36,773 nucleotides of DNA from Arthrobacter sp. Y81 (GCF_002929335.1 NZ_PJIL01000028.1:1-36773); one strand, 5' to 3'. Shown: positions 1-8,180, counted from the first letter of the stretch. The notes: generated by a model not told the origin, from the sequence alone. Translations and numbers: made by a program.

Positions 1-20
1 CCTCCGTGGTGATCCGGAGG
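1..20. repeat. short inverted repeat at window edge
   Basis: CCTCCG (1-6) and CGGAGG (15-20) form a 6-bp stem with an 8-base loop. It lies about 130 bases beyond the stop of the minus-strand kinase gene and could belong to its terminator or to a gene outside the window. There is no T-run. I see no gene in 21-147. Confidence 0.25.
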
Positions 21-147
21 GTCACGAAGTTACGGGACGGGCTTGTCACAAAGACTTCCGCGGCAATGATTTTCACAAGAGGTCCGTGCTTTCTTATCCA
101 GAGGAAGGGAGGATCAGGCGAGTCTGGTGGCCCGGCCGGCGGGCAGC

Positions 148-1137
148 TTAGCGTTGCGTGGTTCCGCCGGGGGTGGTTGCGAGCAGAGCCAGCTCCGTAC
201 GGGCCGGCAGGCCTTCCCAGTCCCCGGCGGTACTAACAGCGAAGGCTCCGGTAAGGGCTCCGCGCTGCAGGCGGCCCGCCACCTCGGCGCCGTCGAGCAG
301 GGCGGACAGGTAGCCGGCAGTGAAGGCGTCTCCGGCTCCCACGGTATCGATGCTGGTCACGGGGACGGCGGGTGTTTCCCATCGGCCGTCGGCGGTGTGG
401 ACTCCGGCGCCGGCGGCGCCGCGCTTGACGACAACTTCGCTTACTCCGAGCCCCAGAAGTTCGGCAGCCATCGCCGATTCAACGGCGTCGGGGTTCTGGG
501 TGCCTGCTGGCGCGGAGGCCACCAGGCCGAGTTCATCGTCGGAGGCGATCACGATGCTGGCGTGCCGGACAAGCGGCGTGAGCACCTCGCGCGCCTCTTC
601 CCGGGACCAGAGCTTGCTGCGGTAGTTGACGTCCAGGGACACCACCGTGCCGTCCGCGGCTGCGCGCTCGGCGGCGTACTGCACGGCCTTCCGGGACTCG
701 GGGCTGAGTGCGGCCGTGATGCCGGTCAGGTGCAGAATGCGGGCTCCTTGCTCCAGGGCGCGGCCCACGTCCTCCCGGCTCAGCGTGGACCCGGCGGAAC
801 CGGAGCGGTAATAGAAGGCACGGGTGACATCGGCCGTGCGGTGTTCGAGGAACATCACCCCGGTCCGGCGCGTGGCATCTTCCCGGTGCTGGAGCCGGAC
901 ACCCTCGGCGCGGAGCTGGCGGAGGATGAACTCGCCGTGCGGGTCCGCGCCCACCACCCCGGCCCAGCTGACGCTGTGCCCGAGCCGCGCAACGCCGACG
1001 GCCACATTAGACTCCGCCCCGGCGACGTGCATGGTCAGGGCGCCGCCGGCGGACAGCGGCCCGGCGGAACGCAGCGAGACCATGGATTCGCCAAAGGTCA
1101 GGAGATCAACCGGAAGGAGCCCGACGGCGGCACTCAC
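148..1137 (-). CDS. kdgK: PfkB-family 2-keto-3-deoxysugar kinase
   Basis: A 329-residue ribokinase/PfkB-family sugar kinase. It probably phosphorylates 2-keto-3-deoxygalactonate (or -gluconate) to the 6-phosphate for the neighbouring aldolase. The N-terminal GESM (residues 16-19) and the AGAESNVAVG region (39-48) form the family's sugar-binding start. The C-terminal signature DTVGAGDAFTAG (264-275) holds the catalytic Asp270. The GTG start at 1137 overlaps the aldolase stop by four bases (GTGA), so translation is probably coupled; the same frame is open further upstream, but that part is antisense to family logic. Classical DgoK of E. coli belongs to a different fold, so this is a non-orthologous replacement. 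Galactonate as substrate is inferred from dgoD. It is the last gene of the operon. Confidence 0.87.
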   Translation of the reverse strand: MSAAVGLLPVDLLTFGESMVSLRSAGPLSAGGALTMHVAGAESNVAVGVARLGHSVSWAGVVGADPHGEFILRQLRAEGVRLQHREDATRRTGVMFLEHRTADVTRAFYYRSGSAGSTLSREDVGRALEQGARILHLTGITAALSPESRKAVQYAAERAAADGTVVSLDVNYRSKLWSREEAREVLTPLVRHASIVIASDDELGLVASAPAGTQNPDAVESAMAAELLGLGVSEVVVKRGAAGAGVHTADGRWETPAVPVTSIDTVGAGDAFTAGYLSALLDGAEVAGRLQRGALTGAFAVSTAGDWEGLPARTELALLATTPGGTTQR

Positions 1138-1808
1138 CGCAGGCTCTTCGGGGTGGTCCGGCGGTCGTAGTCGGAAGCAAGGGCGACGAAAGCGCGGGCT
1201 CGCTCCCGCACAGGGGCAAGTTCGCCACCCGATCCGGCGTCGCCGAACAGGGGGCCGCCAAGCCCTACGGCGATGGCACCCACTTCCCAGTAGCCCGCCG
1301 CTTCTTCGAGCCCGACTCCGCCGACGGCGACAAAAGGGATGTCCGGGAAAGGATCGCGCAGCGCCTTGAGGTAGCCCGGGCCGCCGATGGAGGCGGGGAA
1401 GAGCTTGACCGCGGTGGCTCCGCGGTTCATGGCCTCCAGAGCCTCGCTCGGGGTCAAGGCCCCGGCCAGGATGGGGATGCCCCGTCTGGCAGATTCTTCG
1501 ATGGATGGTGCCAGCGACGGCGTGACCATGAACTGGCCGCCAGCGGCCGAGACGTTGTCCACGTCCTGCACTGTCAGCACTGTTCCGGCGCCGACAAAGC
1601 ACCCGGCGGGTGCCGCCGCCCGGACCTCGCGGATGGCCTGGACGGCTCCCGGCGTGGTGAGCGCGATTTCGACATAGCGGAAGCCCTCCTCCATCGCAGC
1701 GAGGGCGGCCTTCGCCGCAGCCTGCCCTTGCGTGCCACGCACAATCGCCACGAGTCGCGTTTGCCGTATCCCGGCCAGCAGGCTCTCCGGGGTCAGGGTG
1801 TTCTGCAT
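1134..1808 (-). CDS. dgoA: KDPG/KDPGal aldolase (Eda/DgoA family)
   Basis: A 224-residue class I aldolase that should cleave 2-keto-3-deoxy-6-phosphogalactonate (or KDPG) to pyruvate and glyceraldehyde 3-phosphate. The hallmarks are present: LVAIVRG near residue 19, the general-base region with Glu47 (YVEIALTT), and the Schiff-base lysine Lys135 in AVKLFPAS. GAGTVL and TPS complete the phosphate and pyruvate pocket. I chose ATG 1808 because AAGGAG lies nine bases upstream; in-frame ATGs at 1826 and 1838 are alternatives with poorer spacing. It lies between dgoD and the kinase. Eda and DgoA cannot be separated by eye; galactonate specificity comes from context. Confidence 0.9.
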   Translation of the reverse strand: MQNTLTPESLLAGIRQTRLVAIVRGTQGQAAAKAALAAMEEGFRYVEIALTTPGAVQAIREVRAAAPAGCFVGAGTVLTVQDVDNVSAAGGQFMVTPSLAPSIEESARRGIPILAGALTPSEALEAMNRGATAVKLFPASIGGPGYLKALRDPFPDIPFVAVGGVGLEEAAGYWEVGAIAVGLGGPLFGDAGSGGELAPVRERARAFVALASDYDRRTTPKSLR

Positions 1809-1861
1809 GCTGGGCTGCTCCTTCATTGGGGTGTCCATCTCCGTGCCCGTGCTCGGGACCG

Positions 1862-3010
1862 TCACCATTCTGCGAAGGCGCCGTCGGGCTGGCGCCAGAT
1901 CGGACCGCGCCAGGCATGCCCGCGTTTGTCCGCTGCACGGACCACCGCCTCGTCGATCTCGATGCCCAGGCCCGGGCCGGTGAGCCGTTCGATGTGCCCG
2001 TCGACGAACTTCAGCGGGGACTTGTCGACCACGTAATCCAGGACCTCGGCGCCCTTGTTGTAGTGGATTCCGATGCTCTGTTCCTGGATCAGGAAGTTGG
2101 GCGTCGCGAAGCCCACCTGCAGGCACGCGGCCAGTGCCAGCGGGCCCAGCGGGCAGTGCGGGGCGAGCTGAACCTCGTAAATTTCGGCCAGCGAGGCGAT
2201 CTTACGGACCTCGGTGATGCCACCGGCGTGGGAGAGATCGGGCTGGGCCACGGCGATGCCGGCCTGCAGCGCGGGCAGGAACTCCTGCCGGCTGTAGAGC
2301 CGCTCGCCGATGGAGACCGGCGTCGTCGTCGAAGCGGTGAACTCGCGCAGCAGGTGGGTGTTCTCCGGAACCACCGGTTCTTCGAGGAAGAAGGGCCGGA
2401 ACGGCTCCAACAGCGGCGCCACCCGGCGGGCGTTGGCGAGGCTGAAGCGGCCGTGGAAGTCGACGGCGACGTCGCGGTGGTCCCCGAGGACCTGGCGGGC
2501 GGCGGCAACCCGGCGGACGACGCCGTCGAGCTCGGCCACGGAGGCGATGGGGCTCATCCGGCCGCTGGCATTCATCTTCACGGCGGTGAGGCCGACCTCC
2601 AGCTGAGCGCTGATCTGGTCGGCCACTTCGTTGGGTTCGTCACCGCCTACCCAGCCATACATCCGGATCCGGTCCCGGACGTGGCCACCCAGGAGCTGGT
2701 GCACGGGGGTGTTGAAGTGCTTGCCCGCGATGTCCCAGAGGGCCTGGTCCAGGCCGGACACGGCGCTGGCCAGGATGGGCCCGCCGCGGTAGAAGGAGCC
2801 CTTGGTCATGACCTGCCAGTGGTCTTCGATCCGGAGCGCATCGTTGCCGATGAGCAGCTCGGAGAGCTGGTCGACGGCGGTGCGCACCGTTTCGCTGCGG
2901 CCCTCGCAAGTCGCCTCGCCCCAGCCGACGATCCCGCTGTCCGTTTCGATCCGGACGAAAAGCCAGCGCGGGGCGACGAGGAAGGTTTCAATCCTGCTGA
3001 TGTTTGTCAT
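1862..3010 (-). CDS. dgoD: D-galactonate dehydratase
   Basis: A 382-residue enolase-superfamily (mandelate racemase subgroup) dehydratase, the same length as E. coli DgoD and readily aligned with it from memory. It removes water from D-galactonate to give 2-keto-3-deoxy-D-galactonate. The Mg2+ ligands are Asp184, Glu210 and Glu236. The catalytic histidines are His186 (VDFHGR) and His285 (APHCPLG), with Glu310 in IQEQS. The characteristic FYRGGPI and GIHYNKGAE stretches are intact. ATG 3010 lies seven bases after the permease stop, with AAGGG upstream. This is the gene that assigns the pathway. An altered preference towards another aldonate remains possible. Confidence 0.95.
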   Translation of the reverse strand: MTNISRIETFLVAPRWLFVRIETDSGIVGWGEATCEGRSETVRTAVDQLSELLIGNDALRIEDHWQVMTKGSFYRGGPILASAVSGLDQALWDIAGKHFNTPVHQLLGGHVRDRIRMYGWVGGDEPNEVADQISAQLEVGLTAVKMNASGRMSPIASVAELDGVVRRVAAARQVLGDHRDVAVDFHGRFSLANARRVAPLLEPFRPFFLEEPVVPENTHLLREFTASTTTPVSIGERLYSRQEFLPALQAGIAVAQPDLSHAGGITEVRKIASLAEIYEVQLAPHCPLGPLALAACLQVGFATPNFLIQEQSIGIHYNKGAEVLDYVVDKSPLKFVDGHIERLTGPGLGIEIDEAVVRAADKRGHAWRGPIWRQPDGAFAEW

Positions 3011-3017
3011 GTGTTGC

Positions 3018-3899
3018 CTAGCCCTTGGTCGCGCCGGCGGTGAGGCCGGACACAATGTACTTCTGCGTGAAGAGCGCAATGATCATGATCGGGATGGTAA
3101 CTACGGTGGCGGCCGCCATCAGGCCTCCCCAGTCGATGCTGGCGTAGGAGACGAAGTCGAAGATCGCGACCGGCAGGGTCTTGGTCTTGGCGCCGGAGAG
3201 CACCAAGGCGAACATAAAGTTGTTCCACGAAAAGATGAACGACAGGATGCCGGCGGTGGCGATGCCGGAGACGGAAAGGGGCAGCGTGATGAGGCGGAAG
3301 GCGCCAATCGGGGTGAGCCCGTCCACCTGGGCTGACTCCTCCAGCTCCAGCGGCAGGGAATCGAAGTAGCTCATCATGATGTAGACGATCAGTGGCAGCG
3401 CAACGAACATGTGGCTGAGGATCAGCACCTCGAAACGGCCCACCATCCGCAGGTTGGAGAACACGTAATACCACGGCACCAGCAGGGAGACGCCCGGGAT
3501 GACGCGGGCCATGAGGACCACGAGAGCCGAGCGGTGCATGGTGAACCGGCTCATCGCATAGGCGGCCGGAACACCGAGGACGATCGACAGTGCCGTGGAG
3601 ACGAAAGCCACCCAGAAGCTGTTGAAGATGAAGACGAAGTAGTTGTTTCGCTGCAGCACGTTGGCATAGTTCTCGCCCGTCGGGGCGAAGAACAAGGCCT
3701 TGCCGGTGTCGTAGATATCCACATTGGTCTTGAAGGAGGCCAACAGCATCCAGAACAGCGGGGCGATCAGGAACAGCACTACGGCGATCAAGGCAATGAC
3801 GCGGAAGGCTTTGTAGGCACGTGTTGCCAGGGGCTTCCGACGGCGGTGGATCGCCTGGGGCTGTCCGGCGGACGTTTGGTCTTGGGTCAGGACGGTCAT
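3018..3899 (-). CDS. sugar ABC transporter permease, MalG type
   Basis: A 293-residue inner-membrane permease with six predicted membrane segments, the first near residues 35-55. The coupling loop contains LELEESAQVDG...ITLP, the EAA-type motif that contacts the ATPase. The end, YIVSGLTAGATKG, is typical of MalG/UgpE-type CUT1 permeases. ATG 3899 overlaps the stop of the upstream permease (ATGA); an upstream in-frame start adds 12 residues inside that gene and is less likely. It works with the next permease and the lipoprotein encoded at 4957-6252, and galactonate is the inferred substrate. Confidence 0.92.
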   Translation of the reverse strand: MTVLTQDQTSAGQPQAIHRRRKPLATRAYKAFRVIALIAVVLFLIAPLFWMLLASFKTNVDIYDTGKALFFAPTGENYANVLQRNNYFVFIFNSFWVAFVSTALSIVLGVPAAYAMSRFTMHRSALVVLMARVIPGVSLLVPWYYVFSNLRMVGRFEVLILSHMFVALPLIVYIMMSYFDSLPLELEESAQVDGLTPIGAFRLITLPLSVSGIATAGILSFIFSWNNFMFALVLSGAKTKTLPVAIFDFVSYASIDWGGLMAAATVVTIPIMIIALFTQKYIVSGLTAGATKG

Positions 3900-4849
3900 T
3901 TGCTTACCGCTTTCTTGCGCATGGTCAGCAGCCACATCGAGCCGATGATGATCATGAAGAATAGGATCAGCACCGCGGAAGACAGCCCGTACTGGTTGTA
4001 GTCGAAGCTAAGGCCGTAGGCGTAGACGTTGAGGGTCTCCACTTCGTGGAAGGATCCGCCGCCCTTGCCCTTCGTGGCGTAGAGGATGTCAAAAGTCTTC
4101 AGCGCGTCGATGCCCCGGAGCAGGATGGCGACAATCACCGTCGGCATCATGAGCGGCAGCGTGATGTAGAAGAAACGCTGGAAAGCGTTGGCGCCGTCCA
4201 CCCGGGCCGCCTCATCAGGTTCTTCGGAGAGGGAGGTCAGGCCGGCTAGCAGGATCAGCACCACCATGGGGGTCCACTGCCACACGTCCATGAAGATAGT
4301 GGTTCCCAGCGCGGTGTCCTGGCCGGAGAGCCACGGCTGCGCAGGAATGCCGATCATGCCCAGCAGCTGGTTGGCGAAGCCGATGTTGGGATCGAAGATC
4401 AGCCGCCACATCATGCCGACGGCTACGGGGGTGGCGACCAGCGGCAACAGGATGGCCACCCGGACCCACTTCTCGCCGCGGAAGGGGCGCCACAGGAGCA
4501 GGGCGATGCCCATGCCGAGCACGACCTCGCACGCGAGTGCGACGCCGGTGAAGGACAATGTTCGGCCGACGGCGGGCCAGAAGCGTTCCGTGTCAGAGAG
4601 AACCGTCAGGTAGTTCTGCAGGCCGATGAACTCGGTGGCGGCGCGGACGGAGCCCTGCGAATCGGTGAGGCTCAGGTACAGGGTCCAGGCCAGCGGGAAG
4701 ACAATCAGCACCCCGACAAAGATCATCGCGGGGGCCGCAAAGAGCCATTTGCGGTGCCGGTTGGACCAGGCGGAGAAGTTCCCGCGCATGCTGGGAGGGC
4801 GGCCGGCGCTGCGCGCAGGAGCGCTGCGGGGAGCGTTCATTACAGACAT
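3896..4849 (-). CDS. sugar ABC transporter permease, MalF/UgpA type
   Basis: A 317-residue membrane permease with a first hydrophobic segment near residues 35-58 and the canonical EAA loop (EEPDEAARVDG...YITLPLMMP) near residue 210. It pairs with the following permease to form the channel of a CUT1 importer. ATG 4849 has AGGTG five bases upstream. The stop overlaps the next start by four bases. No ATP-binding subunit lies in this operon, so a shared MsmK/UgpC-type ATPase encoded elsewhere is expected. Confidence 0.92.
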   Translation of the reverse strand: MSVMNAPRSAPARSAGRPPSMRGNFSAWSNRHRKWLFAAPAMIFVGVLIVFPLAWTLYLSLTDSQGSVRAATEFIGLQNYLTVLSDTERFWPAVGRTLSFTGVALACEVVLGMGIALLLWRPFRGEKWVRVAILLPLVATPVAVGMMWRLIFDPNIGFANQLLGMIGIPAQPWLSGQDTALGTTIFMDVWQWTPMVVLILLAGLTSLSEEPDEAARVDGANAFQRFFYITLPLMMPTVIVAILLRGIDALKTFDILYATKGKGGGSFHEVETLNVYAYGLSFDYNQYGLSSAVLILFFMIIIGSMWLLTMRKKAVSK

Positions 4850-4887
4850 GGTTCACCTAAGGAGTTTGGGGGTGAAGAGCGGGCCGC

Positions 4888-4918
4888 GGCGGGACGGCAA
4901 CGTGGCTGCCGTCCCGCC
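4888..4918 (-). promoter_or_regulatory. intercistronic hairpin between binding protein and permeases
   Basis: GGCGGGACGGCA (4888-4899) is perfectly complementary to TGCCGTCCCGCC (4907-4918), with a 7-base loop. It lies 39 bases after the binding-protein stop and 39 bases before the first permease start, and has no T-run. Such a stem commonly protects the 3' end of the abundant binding-protein message or partly ends transcription, so that less permease than binding protein is made. That role is inferred. Confidence 0.7.
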
Positions 4919-4956
4919 TGGCTGTTGTGCACTCAGACGCCAGTGCGCCAGGGGTA

Positions 4957-6252
4957 CTATTTCTTTTCGCTGTCCAGAAACTTCTGGAAAGCTTCGTGGG
5001 CCGAGTCAGCCGCTGCCGAAGCGTCGGCGCCGGTGATGCTGGCAACGATCGGCTCGCCGACGATTTCGCGGGCCTTGCCTACGGTGACAACCTCGGGACG
5101 GTCATGGCCGACGCCGTTCTTGGCACTGACGGCAATGGCCTCGGCGAGGTCCTTCGGGTAGGTGGAGGTTCCCTCGGCATCGGACCAGACGGAGGAGCGA
5201 GGTCCTGGTACACCGGCCTTCTGCGCGGCCAGAGTGCGTTCCTTGCTCGTGGCCCACTGGATGAACTTCCAGGCGTTGTCCTGGTTGCCCGAAGCCTGGT
5301 TCACCGCCAGGCCCCACGACGGGATGTTGTACGGCTTGGAACCTGCCGGTCCGGCCGGCAGGGCAGCGAAACCGACCGTGTCAGCGACCTTGGACTTGGC
5401 CGGATCGGTGGCGTTCTTGTAGAGCGAGTCGGCTTCGGTGTAGAACGCGGCCTTGCCCTGGGTGAAGATTGCCATCGCCTCGGGCCAGCTCATGTCGGTG
5501 CTGACGTTGGCGGGGCCGTAATTGCGGATCAGGCCACCGTAGTAGGCGTAGGCCTTCTTCGCAGCGTCAGAGTTGACGGTGGACTTACCGCTGGAATCAG
5601 TGAAGTCCCCACCGAAGCTGTACAGAAAGCTGGAGAACTGAGTGACCGCCGCGGACTTGCCGGTGCGGGCCACGAAGCCTGCCGTATCCGGGGAAGACGC
5701 CTTGATGGCCTTGGCGGCCGCCTCGAGCTCTTCCATGGTCTTCGGGACCTCGAGGCCGGCGGCCTGCAGCAAGTCCTTGCGGTAGTAGAGCACTTCGCGT
5801 TCGGTGATGATCGGGACGCCCATGACCTTACCGTCAGTGGTCGTGGCCTTGACCGGGCCCTCCTGGTAGTCCTTCCAGTCCCAGTTGGCATCCGAGGACA
5901 CCTTGCTCGTCAGGTCCGCGAGGTAGCCGTTCTTAGCGAACGCCTTGCCCTCCTGCAGCGGGCGGTACATCATCACGTCGATCTCGTCGCTGCCGGCGTT
6001 GAGCTTGACGTTGTACTGATCGGAGAGCTGGTCTTCGCCGAGCTGGGTCAGCTCGACCTTGAGGCCGCTGGACTTCTCGAATTCCGGAATGGCGGCCTTG
6101 ATGCCTTCGGTCCACACGTGGTTGGCCAGGGTTACCCGCACGGTGCCTGCTGCCTTAGCATCATCGCTGCCGCTGCCGCCACTGCAGGCGGTTAGGCCCA
6201 GTGACAAGGCCGCGGCGACGGCCGCGTACTTCACAATTGAACGTCGCTTCAT
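4957..6252 (-). CDS. ABC transporter substrate-binding lipoprotein (galactonate importer)
   Basis: A 431-residue extracellular solute-binding protein of the family 1 (MalE-like) type, first gene of the galactonate operon. The signal peptide has MKRR, a hydrophobic core, and a lipobox LTAC with Cys23 as the lipid anchor. The mature protein has the usual two-lobe layout, with VPIITEREVLYYRKDLL and PSWGLAVN as family-like segments. ATG 6252 is preceded by AAGGGAG at good spacing; the frame is open further upstream but has no signal peptide. A promoter lies at 6332-6361. Galactonate as ligand is inferred from the catabolic genes behind it. Confidence 0.92.
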   Translation of the reverse strand: MKRRSIVKYAAVAAALSLGLTACSGGSGSDDAKAAGTVRVTLANHVWTEGIKAAIPEFEKSSGLKVELTQLGEDQLSDQYNVKLNAGSDEIDVMMYRPLQEGKAFAKNGYLADLTSKVSSDANWDWKDYQEGPVKATTTDGKVMGVPIITEREVLYYRKDLLQAAGLEVPKTMEELEAAAKAIKASSPDTAGFVARTGKSAAVTQFSSFLYSFGGDFTDSSGKSTVNSDAAKKAYAYYGGLIRNYGPANVSTDMSWPEAMAIFTQGKAAFYTEADSLYKNATDPAKSKVADTVGFAALPAGPAGSKPYNIPSWGLAVNQASGNQDNAWKFIQWATSKERTLAAQKAGVPGPRSSVWSDAEGTSTYPKDLAEAIAVSAKNGVGHDRPEVVTVGKAREIVGEPIVASITGADASAAADSAHEAFQKFLDSEKK

Positions 6253-6294
6253 TACGACTCCCTTGGTTTTCAGGGCTGGCGGTCCGCGCCCAGC

Positions 6295-6306
6295 CATGTG
6301 CACATG
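6295..6306. promoter_or_regulatory. 12-bp palindrome, candidate GntR operator
   Basis: CATGTGCACATG is a perfect palindrome. It lies about 20-30 bases downstream of the predicted transcription start of the importer operon, inside its 5' leader. FadR-subfamily regulators bind short palindromes of this size, and the divergent neighbour is such a regulator. Binding is inferred. Confidence 0.45.
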
Positions 6307-6331
6307 CATCTTTACATCTGCTCTGAAAGCG

Positions 6332-6361
6332 ATCATAAGGAAATAAAGCAGACTTAAACAA
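6332..6361 (-). promoter_or_regulatory. sigma-70-type promoter of the galactonate operon
   Basis: On the minus strand, TTGTTT (6356-6361) and TATGAT (6332-6337) are separated by 18 bases. Transcription would start near 6325, giving a leader of about 70 bases that contains the palindrome at 6295-6306. Confidence 0.5.
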
Positions 6362-6379
6362 GACCTATGCGGCCACCAG

Positions 6380-6385
6380 TATGAT
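6380..6385 (+). promoter_or_regulatory. -10 element of a probable leaderless promoter
   Basis: TATGAT ends only six bases before the ATG at 6392, so transcription would begin at or next to the start codon. No Shine-Dalgarno sequence is present upstream. The matching -35 would fall on the -35 of the divergent promoter (6356-6361), so the two promoters compete for the same face. Confidence 0.4.
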
Positions 6386-6391
6386 TTATTT

Positions 6392-7162
6392 ATGAAAACT
6401 CCCAAAGCTGTGGCCCCGGCCGACCTGCACAGAGTGCTGGTCGAAAACCTGGGTCTCGCCATCGCCGAGGGGGCCCTGGCTCCGCACTCCATCCTGCGCC
6501 TGGACGAACTCGAGGCGCAGCACAATGTCTCCCGCTCCGTGGTCCGGGAGGCCACGCGGGTTCTATCGTCCATGGGCCTGCTGGAATCACGACGGCGGCT
6601 CGGGACGGTGGTGCAGCCGGAAGAATGCTGGAACCTCTACGACCCGCAAGTCATCCGCTGGCGCCTCGCCTCCTCCAGACGACTTGAGCAGCTGCGGGCG
6701 CTCAACGAACTCCGCGGCGCGATCGAACCGCATGCGGCCAGGCTCGCGGCCGAGCGCGCCTCGTGGGATGCCGGCAGCGACCTGGTGTCTCGGGCTGCGC
6801 GCCTGTGGGCGGCGGGCCAGCGGGGCGACCGGGACGAATTCCTCCGGCTGGACATCGAGTTCCACGCCGCCGTGCTCCAGGCCTCCGGCAACCCCATGTT
6901 TTCCCAGCTGCACAACCTCGTGGCTGAGGTCCTGACCGGGCGTACCGAGCACGGCCTGATTCCCCAGTTGCCGGACCATGAAGCCCTGCAGCTGCACGTG
7001 GACGTGGCCAGTGCGATACAGCGCAGCGAGGCAAACGCTGCGCATGCCGCCATGAGCCGGATCGTGGAGCAGTCCACCGAGGAAATGGGCGACATCTGGT
7101 CCAGCCACCATGCGGCGGCGCCGGAAACGGTGCTGCCGCAGCCCCGCGGGCACCTCTCGTGA
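6392..7162 (+). CDS. GntR/FadR-family regulator of galactonate use (DgoR-like)
   Basis: A 256-residue transcription factor. An N-terminal winged helix-turn-helix (about 12-75, with DELEAQHNVSRSVVREA) is followed by an all-helical FCD ligand domain (about 100-225) with LDIEFHAAVL and later conserved His residues, as in metal-dependent FCD proteins. It is transcribed divergently from the galactonate operon across a 139-base gap, the usual arrangement for a local repressor relieved by pathway substrate. E. coli DgoR belongs to the same subfamily. The start ATG 6392 lacks a ribosome-binding site, which fits leaderless initiation. The residues after 235 look like a non-conserved tail. Confidence 0.88.
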   Translation: MKTPKAVAPADLHRVLVENLGLAIAEGALAPHSILRLDELEAQHNVSRSVVREATRVLSSMGLLESRRRLGTVVQPEECWNLYDPQVIRWRLASSRRLEQLRALNELRGAIEPHAARLAAERASWDAGSDLVSRAARLWAAGQRGDRDEFLRLDIEFHAAVLQASGNPMFSQLHNLVAEVLTGRTEHGLIPQLPDHEALQLHVDVASAIQRSEANAAHAAMSRIVEQSTEEMGDIWSSHHAAAPETVLPQPRGHLS

Positions 7163-7298
7163 GCACCGCCGTTGGGGCCGCAGTCGTAGTCGCCACGGAG
7201 TGACTCCCTTTCCGTGAGCCGGAGCACCGCTGGCGCCAGGTTGTCGGCGAGTGCGCCCTGGCGTCGGCACGCAAGATCACGGAGGTAGAGGGGGCGAA

Positions 7299-7664
7299 AT
7301 GATCCGGGATATCGCGTGGCGCCTGCGACGGCTGACCGGCGAAGCCGTTTCCGATCTGGGCCCGATGCGGGTGGCCCGCCGTACGGAGCTGGTCTCGCTG
7401 GACCTCCAGGACCGCCGGAGCGGCTACCCGCTGGAAATGTTCCTTAAGGCCAGCCTCCGGGGGTGGGCCATCCGGGAAGTCCCCGTGGGCTATTCTCCCC
7501 GCACCGGGAAGTCCAAGGTGACAGGGACACTGCGCGGCACGGTGACGGCCGTGCGTGACATGTCCGCACAACTCAAAGCGACAGCTGCTGAGATCAGGGC
7601 CGTCTCCGCTGCCACACCTGCCGGACCGGTCCGCAAGGCTGCCGGCCGCGAAGGACAAACATGA
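7299..7664 (+). pseudogene. C-terminal remnant of a family 2 glycosyltransferase
   Basis: From the ATG at 7299 the reading frame encodes only the last third of a DPM1-like GT2 enzyme: SDLGPMRVARR, GYPLEMFLKA and GWAIREVPVGYSPR...GKSKVTGT are the family's C-terminal signatures. The whole nucleotide-sugar and DxD region is missing. GGAGG precedes the frame, but a catalytic protein cannot be made. The stop overlaps the ATG of the following DUF2064 remnant by ATGA, so the original gene junction is preserved. The break point lies between 7163 and 7300. Confidence 0.75.
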
Positions 7665-7897
7665 GGAACATCGTGGAGCTGACCGTGGCAGTAATCGCCA
7701 AGGAGTGCAGCCCCGGGCGGGTGAAGACCCGGCTCTCCCCTCCGCTGACTCCGGTTCAGGCAGCCGGCATCGCGCAACTGAGCCTGGCCCGGACGCTGGA
7801 CACGGTGCGTCACCTGCCCGTCTCACAGCGGATCCTGGTGATGGAGGGAACTCCGCGGCGCCAAGGCGCGGATGGATCTACGCCGCGTCAAAACTGA
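7661..7897 (+). pseudogene. N-terminal remnant of a DUF2064/TIGR04282 glycosyltransferase-like gene
   Basis: The first about 63 residues match the start of DUF2064 proteins: VAVIAKECSPGRVKTRLSPP is the nucleotide-binding signature, followed by AAGIAQLSLARTLDTV. After VMEG near 7850 the similarity stops and the frame runs out at 7897. The usual protein is about 200 residues or more. The gene is cut off at its 3' side by the junction with the epimerase remnant. Confidence 0.7.
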
Positions 7898-8097
7898 GCC
7901 AGGAGCACCTCGCCGCACCAAGTGCCCTCAGTAGCGGCCCCGACCCCGTCGTCACCGGTGAGTACAGGCTGGGCGACGTCCGGCATATCACCGCGTCCTC
8001 GCAGCTGATCAAGGACGAGCTGGGCTGGTCTCCGGCCATCCGTTTCGATGAAGGTATGCGCGAATTTGCGTTCGCACCCCTTCGCGGCGCCGGCTGA
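7870..8097 (+). pseudogene. remnant of an NAD-dependent epimerase/dehydratase with internal deletion
   Basis: The frame encodes WIYAASKLSQEHL, the catalytic YxxxK segment of an extended SDR epimerase. It then jumps within about 10 residues to PVVTGEYRLGDVRHITASS and LGWSPAIRFDEGMREFA, which belong near the C terminus. About 100 or more residues between the two parts are missing, as is the Rossmann domain upstream. So two deletions, one before 7870 and one near 7910-7940, have collapsed a gene group. The 83 bases up to 8180 hold only a 5-bp GGGCG/CGCCC stem (8107-8120). Confidence 0.72.
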
Positions 8098-8180
8098 TAC
8101 GTGTTGGGGCGCCGACGCCCACTCCCACAGGCTCTCGGCCGATACCCGGCGTTGCCTGGGCGACGGATGCCGATCACGGC

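Noticed and set aside
127..3043. Long plus-strand frames 127-1170 and 1826-3043
   Set aside because: They are antisense to the kinase, aldolase and dgoD genes, with no recognisable motif.
4927..6195. 422-residue plus-strand frame
   Set aside because: Antisense to the binding-lipoprotein gene, whose signal peptide and domain are clear.
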